Positions 41,691 to 46,219 of a stretch of 46,219 nucleotides of DNA are shown here, piece by piece; positions within the stretch are counted from its first letter, which is position 1, and every line of letters begins with the position of its first letter. The stretch is from JABFXC01 sp045804265 (GTDB taxonomy: Bacteria; Gemmatimonadota; Gemmatimonadetes; Gemmatimonadales; Gemmatimonadaceae): positions 1 to 46,219 of the forward strand of contig JBJMNK010000013.1 in the NCBI GenBank assembly GCA_045804265.1, given 5' to 3'. The position numbers and the translations under genes were made by a program. A model generated the notes under the pieces. It was not told the origin of the DNA. It was given only the letters and a program-made list of their open reading frames with translations, and searched no databases.

Positions 41691-42577
41691 TGCCTAACGG
41701 TCTACTCGGCTGCGGAACCGCGCTCGTCACGCCCTTCCAGGCAAACGGCAGCATCGACGAACCGGCACTGCGCGATCTCGTCGACTGGCAGATCGCCGAT
41801 GGGATTCATTTCCTCGTCCCCTGCGGTTCGACCGGCGAGGCGGCGACGATGACGCCGGCCGAGCATCGCCGCGTCGTCGAGATCGTCGTCGAGCAGGCGC
41901 ACAAGCGAGTGCCGATCGTCGCCGGCGCCGGATCGAACGACACGCGCAAGGCGATCGAGCTGTCCCGGGAGATGCAGCTGGCCGGCGCGGACATGCTGCT
42001 CCACGTCTCGCCGATGTACAACAAGCCGCCGCAGCGTGGAATCATCGCGCACTTCACCGCCATCGCTGACGCGACCGAGCTGCCGATCATCGTGTACAAC
42101 GTGCCTGGTCGGACGGGAAGCAACATCGAGACGAAGACCACCCTCGCGCTGGCGAAGCATCCCCGGATCGTCGCGGTGAAGGAGGCGAGCGGAAATCTCG
42201 GCCAGATCATGGACATTATCGTCGGCGCGCCCGATGGATTCCAGGTCCTCTCCGGCGACGATTCACTCACCCTCGCCGTCATGGCCGCCGGTGGTTCAGG
42301 GATCATCTCGGTCGTGTCCAACATGGCGCCGAAGCGAATGGCGCGGCTGGCCGAGCATTGCGCGAAGGGCGAGCTTGCCGCGGCGCGCGAGCAGCACCAG
42401 GCACTCATGCCGCTGATGAGTGCCGCGTTCATCGAGTCGAACCCGATTCCGGCAAAGGCGGCACTCGCGATGATGCGGAAGATGGAGAGCACCGTCAGGC
42501 TGCCGCTGGTGCCGCTCGACGAGAAGCACCTGCCGACGCTTCGCGCAGCACTTCAGGCGGCGGGCTCGCTCACATGA
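41687..42577 (+). CDS. dapA: 4-Hydroxy-tetrahydrodipicolinate synthase
   Basis: 296 aa class I aldolase condensing aspartate semialdehyde and pyruvate. G-S-T-G-E-A-A-T, Y-N-V-P-G-R-T-G (Tyr137) and V-A-V-K-E-A-S-G-N with Schiff-base Lys165 are all in place. Two adjacent in-frame ATGs (41687, 41690) occur; the first overlaps the dapB stop. A copy of the iterated motif (GCCTAACG) begins at codon 2-3, reading Pro-Asn. The stop overlaps dapD. Confidence 0.97.
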   Translation: MMPNGLLGCGTALVTPFQANGSIDEPALRDLVDWQIADGIHFLVPCGSTGEAATMTPAEHRRVVEIVVEQAHKRVPIVAGAGSNDTRKAIELSREMQLAGADMLLHVSPMYNKPPQRGIIAHFTAIADATELPIIVYNVPGRTGSNIETKTTLALAKHPRIVAVKEASGNLGQIMDIIVGAPDGFQVLSGDDSLTLAVMAAGGSGIISVVSNMAPKRMARLAEHCAKGELAAAREQHQALMPLMSAAFIESNPIPAKAALAMMRKMESTVRLPLVPLDEKHLPTLRAALQAAGSLT

Positions 42578-43422
42578 TCGAGTCCATCGATGCGCTCGAG
42601 CGCGACATCGAGCGCTTCGCGGCTACGCCGCCGGGCGAGACTCTGCACCCGGAGGCAGGCGCGGCGATCGAGACGGTCCTCGACGCGCTCGAACGCGGCG
42701 AGCTGCGCGCTGCGCGGCAGGAGAGTGGCTCGTGGCAGGCGGTCGCGTGGGTCAAGCGCGCGATCCTGCTCGCGTTCAGGATCTCGAACGTCGCCGAGAT
42801 CCCGATGAACACGACGTTCGGCTTCGTCGACAAGCAGGCGATGCCACCGCGACGGTTCACGGTCGCGGACGGCGTGCGACTCGTCCCTGGCGGCTCCGCC
42901 GTCAGGCGCGGCGCGCACCTCGCGCGCGGAGTCGTCTGCATGCCGCCGATGTACGTGAACGTCGGGGCGTGGGTCGGAAGCGGTACGATGATCGACTCGC
43001 ATGCGCTGGTCGGATCGTGCGCGCAGATCGGCGAGCGGGTACACCTCTCGGCGGCGGCGCAGATCGGGGGGGTGCTCGAACCGGTCAACGCGTCGCCAGT
43101 GGTGATCGAGGATGGCGTCATGGTCGGCGGCAACTGCGGAGTCTACGAGGGTACCGTCGTCAGGCAGGGCGCGGTGCTCGGTGCGGGGGTGATCCTGACG
43201 CGCGGCACGCCGGTGTACGACCTGGTGAAGCAGACCGTCTATCGAGGCACCGCCGATCGCCCGCTCGAGATTCCGGAAAACGCGGTTGTCGTTCCTGGCG
43301 CGCGCCGCGTGAGCGATGCGTGGGGAGCCGAGCAGGGACTCGCGCTCCAGACGCCGGTGATCGTGAAGTACCGCGACGAGCGGACCGACATTGCAACGAC
43401 GCTGGAGCAATGGCTCCGCTGA
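42574..43422 (+). CDS. dapD: Tetrahydrodipicolinate N-succinyltransferase
   Basis: 282 aa. The left-handed beta-helix hexapeptide repeats are clear around residues 120-220 (G-A-W-V-G-S-G-T-M-I-D-S-H-A-L-V-G-S-C-A, G-G-N-C-G-V-Y-E-G-T-V-V), preceded by a helical N-domain with A-I-L-L-A-F-R and F-V-D-K. It succinylates tetrahydrodipicolinate with succinyl-CoA, so the organism uses the succinylase branch to meso-DAP. ATG 42574 overlaps dapA; the last 13 bp overlap aroA. Confidence 0.95.
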   Translation: MIESIDALERDIERFAATPPGETLHPEAGAAIETVLDALERGELRAARQESGSWQAVAWVKRAILLAFRISNVAEIPMNTTFGFVDKQAMPPRRFTVADGVRLVPGGSAVRRGAHLARGVVCMPPMYVNVGAWVGSGTMIDSHALVGSCAQIGERVHLSAAAQIGGVLEPVNASPVVIEDGVMVGGNCGVYEGTVVRQGAVLGAGVILTRGTPVYDLVKQTVYRGTADRPLEIPENAVVVPGARRVSDAWGAEQGLALQTPVIVKYRDERTDIATTLEQWLR

Positions 43423-44729
43423 ACGTCAGTGGTGAAGTCCGGGTCCCCGGTGACAAGTCCATCTCGCACCGCGCACTCATGCTTTCCGCGCTGGCGACGG
43501 GAACGTCCCACGTTCGCGGCATTCTTCGGAGCGCGGATGTGCAGTCCACCGCCGCGGTCCTCCGAACGTTAGGCGTCGACGTCCCGGACCTCGACGAGGA
43601 CGTCCTGCGGATCGCCGGGCGAGGACGCCGCGGGCTCCAGGCGCCGGCTGCGACGCTGGATTGCGGCAACAGCGGCACGACGACTCGCCTGATGGCGGGC
43701 GTGTGCGCGGGGTTCGCCTTCGAATCGCGTTTCGTCGGCGATGCCAGCCTGTCGCGCCGGCCGATGCGGCGAGTTGCAAGGCCGCTCGAGGCGATGGGTG
43801 CACAGGTGCTGCTCTCCTGCGACGGGTTGCCGATGACCGTTCGCGGGGGAGCGCTGCGCCCTGTCGTCTGGAGGAGCGAGAAGTCGAGCGCGCAGATCAA
43901 GAGTGCGATCCTTCTCGCCGCCGTTGTCGCCGGCGTCGAGGCAACGGTGCGCGAGCCCGAGCAATCGCGCGACCACAGCGAGCGGATGCTCCGTGCGGCG
44001 GGAGTGACCGTCTCCACAGATCAGACGACCGTCACCGTTTCGCCCGCGGATACGCTTCGCCCACTCGACATCGCCGTCCCTGGTGATCCCTCATCCGCTG
44101 CGTTTTTCGCCGCGCTGGCCGTGCTGTGTGATCGTGGCGAGCTGCTGTTGCCCGGCGTCGGGGTCAACCCGACGCGGACCGGCTTCTACGATGCGCTCAG
44201 GCGCATGGGCGCACGGATTCGCGTGGAAGGCGAACGTCGCGAGGGCGATGAGCCGGTCGGAACGATCGTCGCCAGCGCGAGCGGGGGATCGTTGCGCGCG
44301 ACCGCGGCCGGAGGGGCCGAGATTCCGACGATGATCGACGAGCTGCCGCTGCTCGCCTGCGTCGCGGCGCGCGCCGTCGGTACGACCGAGATCACCGGAG
44401 CGGCGGAGCTGCGGGTGAAGGAGAGCGATCGCATCGCCGCGGTCGTCGCCAACCTCCGAACGTTAGGCGTCGACGCCGAGGAGCTCGTGGATGGGCTTCG
44501 CGTCACCGGCAGCGACCGGCCGCTCCGCGGGCACGTCGTCACCCACGGCGATCACCGCCTGGCGATGGCGTTCGGTGTGCTGGGGGCGCTTCCGGGTAAC
44601 GAGATCACCATCGACGATCCCGACTGCGCGATCGTCTCCTTCCCCGGCTTCTGGGAGCTGCTTGCGCGTGTGACTGGTCGCGGCACGGGGAGTGAGCCAG
44701 GCCACCGTGCACGTTCGTCATTGCCCTAG
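43410..44729 (+). CDS. aroA: 5-Enolpyruvylshikimate-3-phosphate synthase
   Basis: 439 aa enzyme of the shikimate pathway joining shikimate-3-phosphate and PEP. G-D-K-S-I-S-H-R-A-L near the start, L-D-C-G-N-S-G-T-T-T-R-L, the S-R-R-P-M and D-E-L-P-L-L-A-C motifs, and R-V-K-E-S-D-R-I and G-D-H-R-L-A-M-A near the end are intact. ATG 43410 lies inside the dapD coding end, giving the correct N-terminus. Its place before cmk and rpsA is seen in many bacteria. Two identical AACGTTAGGCGTCGACG-type copies of the iterated motif lie in it (43568 and 44462). Confidence 0.97.
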   Translation: MAPLNVSGEVRVPGDKSISHRALMLSALATGTSHVRGILRSADVQSTAAVLRTLGVDVPDLDEDVLRIAGRGRRGLQAPAATLDCGNSGTTTRLMAGVCAGFAFESRFVGDASLSRRPMRRVARPLEAMGAQVLLSCDGLPMTVRGGALRPVVWRSEKSSAQIKSAILLAAVVAGVEATVREPEQSRDHSERMLRAAGVTVSTDQTTVTVSPADTLRPLDIAVPGDPSSAAFFAALAVLCDRGELLLPGVGVNPTRTGFYDALRRMGARIRVEGERREGDEPVGTIVASASGGSLRATAAGGAEIPTMIDELPLLACVAARAVGTTEITGAAELRVKESDRIAAVVANLRTLGVDAEELVDGLRVTGSDRPLRGHVVTHGDHRLAMAFGVLGALPGNEITIDDPDCAIVSFPGFWELLARVTGRGTGSEPGHRARSSLP

Positions 44730-44738
44730 ATTGTTCGC

Positions 44739-45461
44739 ATGCCCGACACGAACGTCGCTCACCACGCTCCGACTGATCCACACCGGAAAATGGTCGTCGC
44801 GATCGACGGACCAGCCGCATCGGGAAAGTCATCGACGGCGCAGTGGGTCGCCGAGAAACTCGGCTTTCGCCATGTCGATTCGGGGTCGCTCTATCGCGCC
44901 GTGACGGCGGCGCGACTCCGCGCCGGCGGATCGCCCGATGAGTGGTCCGAGCCATCGGTGCTCGCCGTCGCGCGCCAGGTTTCGCTCCGTCCCACCGATC
45001 GCGGGTTCCTTCCGCTCATCCATGGCGAGCCCGCCGACGGCGAGATCCGCGGTGGCGAGGTGACACGCGAGGTGTCGCGGGTCGCGCGGATGAGCAGCAT
45101 CCGTGACTGGGTGAACGGCGAGGTGCGCCGCGTCGCCGCTGGCAGCGACGTGGTCGTCGACGGTCGCGACATCGGCACCGTCGTCTTCCCCGAGGCGCAG
45201 CTCAAGATCTTCCTCGTGGCCGATCCATGGGAGCGGGCGAAGCGCCGTCTCGTGCAGCGCCTGTCGCGCCGTCCGACTGACGCCGAGATCGCCGAGGAGA
45301 CCGAGCGCCTCGTCCAGCGCGACGCGCGCGACTCGATGCAGACGGTCCAGGCGCGCGACGCGATCCTGATCGACACGACCTACCTGACGCAGGCGGACCA
45401 GGTGGAACGGATCGTCGCGCTGGCGAAGGGAGTGGGGAAACGAGAGCGCGAAGGCGCGTGA
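44739..45461 (+). CDS. cmk: Cytidylate kinase
   Basis: 240 aa. It phosphorylates CMP and dCMP. The P-loop I-D-G-P-A-A-S-G-K-S-S begins at ~residue 22, with V-D-S-G-S-L-Y-R, V-V-V-D-G-R-D-I-G-T-V-V-F-P, and Q-R-D-A-R-D-S. The family usually starts just before the P-loop, so ATG 44790 is an alternative to ATG 44739; the first gives a 17-residue polar tail. It lies 9 bp after aroA and ahead of rpsA, the conserved aroA-cmk-rpsA order. Confidence 0.95.
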   Translation: MPDTNVAHHAPTDPHRKMVVAIDGPAASGKSSTAQWVAEKLGFRHVDSGSLYRAVTAARLRAGGSPDEWSEPSVLAVARQVSLRPTDRGFLPLIHGEPADGEIRGGEVTREVSRVARMSSIRDWVNGEVRRVAAGSDVVVDGRDIGTVVFPEAQLKIFLVADPWERAKRRLVQRLSRRPTDAEIAEETERLVQRDARDSMQTVQARDAILIDTTYLTQADQVERIVALAKGVGKREREGA

Positions 45462-45671
45462 TGCCTCGAGTTTGACTGGCGAGCCGCGGCGGGCAGTTCG
45501 AGAAAGAGCGAGCGACAAGGGATAAACTCAACGTCCCTCGCAACTTGCGTCCCGCCACCTGACCACGTAGTTTCAATGGTTCTAGCCGCTCGCACTCGCA
45601 AGCGGCCCTTATCCCATTTCTGCCTCGACGCGGCGAGGTCAACTCCGCGTATCAGGAGCTTTCTGATCGGT
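45462..45671 (+). promoter_or_regulatory. rpsA leader region
   Basis: 210 bp before the S1 gene. It holds a hairpin GCCGCT/AGCGGC (45585-45590/45601-45606) and AGGAG at 45654-45658, 13 bases from the chosen ATG, an unusually long spacing. S1 is known to repress its own synthesis through its leader in E. coli, so structure here may matter. No confident promoter was found. Confidence 0.4.
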
Positions 45672-46219
45672 ATGCCCGAACTCGACACCACTTCAACCGG
45701 CGGGACGATGACGCAGGAGAAGCGCGACCTGCAGCGCGAGAAGCGCGATGCGCAGCGCGCGCAGCTCCGTCCCCTCATCAACCGCCGCCCCGAGCTCTAC
45801 GACGAGGACGACTACTCGTCGGACGAGTACGACCGGATGATGGAGCTGTACAACGGCACGCTCGCCTCGATCGACGAGGGCGAGATCGTGAAGTCGCGCG
45901 TGCTCGACATTCGCGACAACATGGTCGTGCTGGACATCGGCTTCAAATCCGAAGGCACGATTCCCCTCGAAGAGTTCAAGGACCACCCCGACCTCAAGAT
46001 CGGTGACGAGGTCGAGGTCCTGCTGGAGCACCTCGAAGACCAGGAAGGATCGGTCGTCCTCTCGAAGAAGAAAGCGGACTTCATGCGCGTGTGGGAGCGC
46101 ATCCGCGTTGCATACGAGAGCGACCAGCCGGTCGAAGGAACGCTCGTCAAGAAGATCAAGGGTGGCGTGGTCGTCGACCTCATGGGCGTCGACGCGTTCC
46201 TCCCCGGCTCGCAGATCGC
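45672..46219 (+). CDS. rpsA: 30S ribosomal protein bS1, N-terminal part (runs off the window)
   Basis: The first 182 codons are visible. After a ~45-residue charged lead, an S1 RNA-binding domain starts (G-E-I-V-K-S-R-V-L-D-I-R-D-N-M-V-V-L-D-I-G-F-K-S-E-G-T) and a second begins near the edge (V-E-G-T-L-V-K-K-I-K-G-G-V-V-V-D-L). S1 brings mRNA to the 30S subunit. ATG 45672 gives the usual N-terminus; an upstream in-frame ATG at 45576 with no stop between would extend it through the leader and is less likely. Confidence 0.95.
   Translation, partial: MPELDTTSTGGTMTQEKRDLQREKRDAQRAQLRPLINRRPELYDEDDYSSDEYDRMMELYNGTLASIDEGEIVKSRVLDIRDNMVVLDIGFKSEGTIPLEEFKDHPDLKIGDEVEVLLEHLEDQEGSVVLSKKKADFMRVWERIRVAYESDQPVEGTLVKKIKGGVVVDLMGVDAFLPGSQI

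Overview
The window is a gene-dense, G+C-rich chromosomal segment from a Gram-negative, probably free-living bacterium. An alpha-2-macroglobulin/PBP1C pair, a lipoprotein with a lipobox, an outer-membrane protein ending in Phe and a succinylase-type lysine/DAP pathway all point to a diderm cell. Rex, RNase Y, a SET-domain protein and several lineage-restricted unknowns make a member of Gemmatimonadota the best guess. That is inference from gene content; no 16S rRNA gene is present.

Layout: (1) 1-6050: 3' end of an alpha-2-macroglobulin gene coupled to pbpC, a DUF411 lipoprotein, a small zinc-ribbon protein, a HETGH membrane protein, a Cys-cluster protein and a YfiT/DinB-like enzyme. (2) 6260-9929: an unknown protein coupled to fumarylacetoacetase, then a SET-domain methyltransferase with a basic tail next to a highly acidic protein. 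(3) 9948-15741: rex with a perfect Rex operator, divergent arcA coupled to a DnaQ-like exonuclease, an MBL-fold hydrolase and a large polytopic membrane protein. (4) 15790-31080: a core run infC-rpmI-rplT, then pheS-pheT-(coiled coil)-zapA, rny-folD-xseA-xseB-ispA, dxs-nadK and recN, with many start/stop overlaps. (5) 31109-34535: an outer-membrane protein, a six-hairpin glycosidase-like protein, and tRNA-Gly(GCC) and tRNA-Leu(UAA), each followed by a long perfect hairpin. (6) 34567-37153: a Rad52-family annealing protein with a zinc ribbon and an SSB-like C-terminal tail, preceded by a Lys-rich protein and divergent from an XRE regulator, then a helical unknown. (7) 37154-37553: a 400-base non-coding stretch rich in stem-loops. 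(8) 37554 to the end: dapE-asd-lysC-dapB-dapA-dapD-aroA in one coupled run, then cmk and the start of rpsA.

The most unusual signal belongs to no single gene. The non-palindromic octamer CGTTAGGC occurs 31 times by my reading (20 on the + strand, 11 on the - strand), about once per 1.5 kb, where roughly two would be expected by chance. Inside genes it is read mostly as TTA-GGC (Leu-Gly) or CCT-AAC (Pro-Asn), so nearly every TTA codon in the window lies inside the motif. It behaves like a genome-wide iterated signal (compare HIP1, Chi or DNA-uptake sequences). Second in interest are the Rad52-like protein ending in DEIPF, the SET/acidic protein pair, the infC leader with its probable AUC start, and a structured RNA candidate between zapA and rny.
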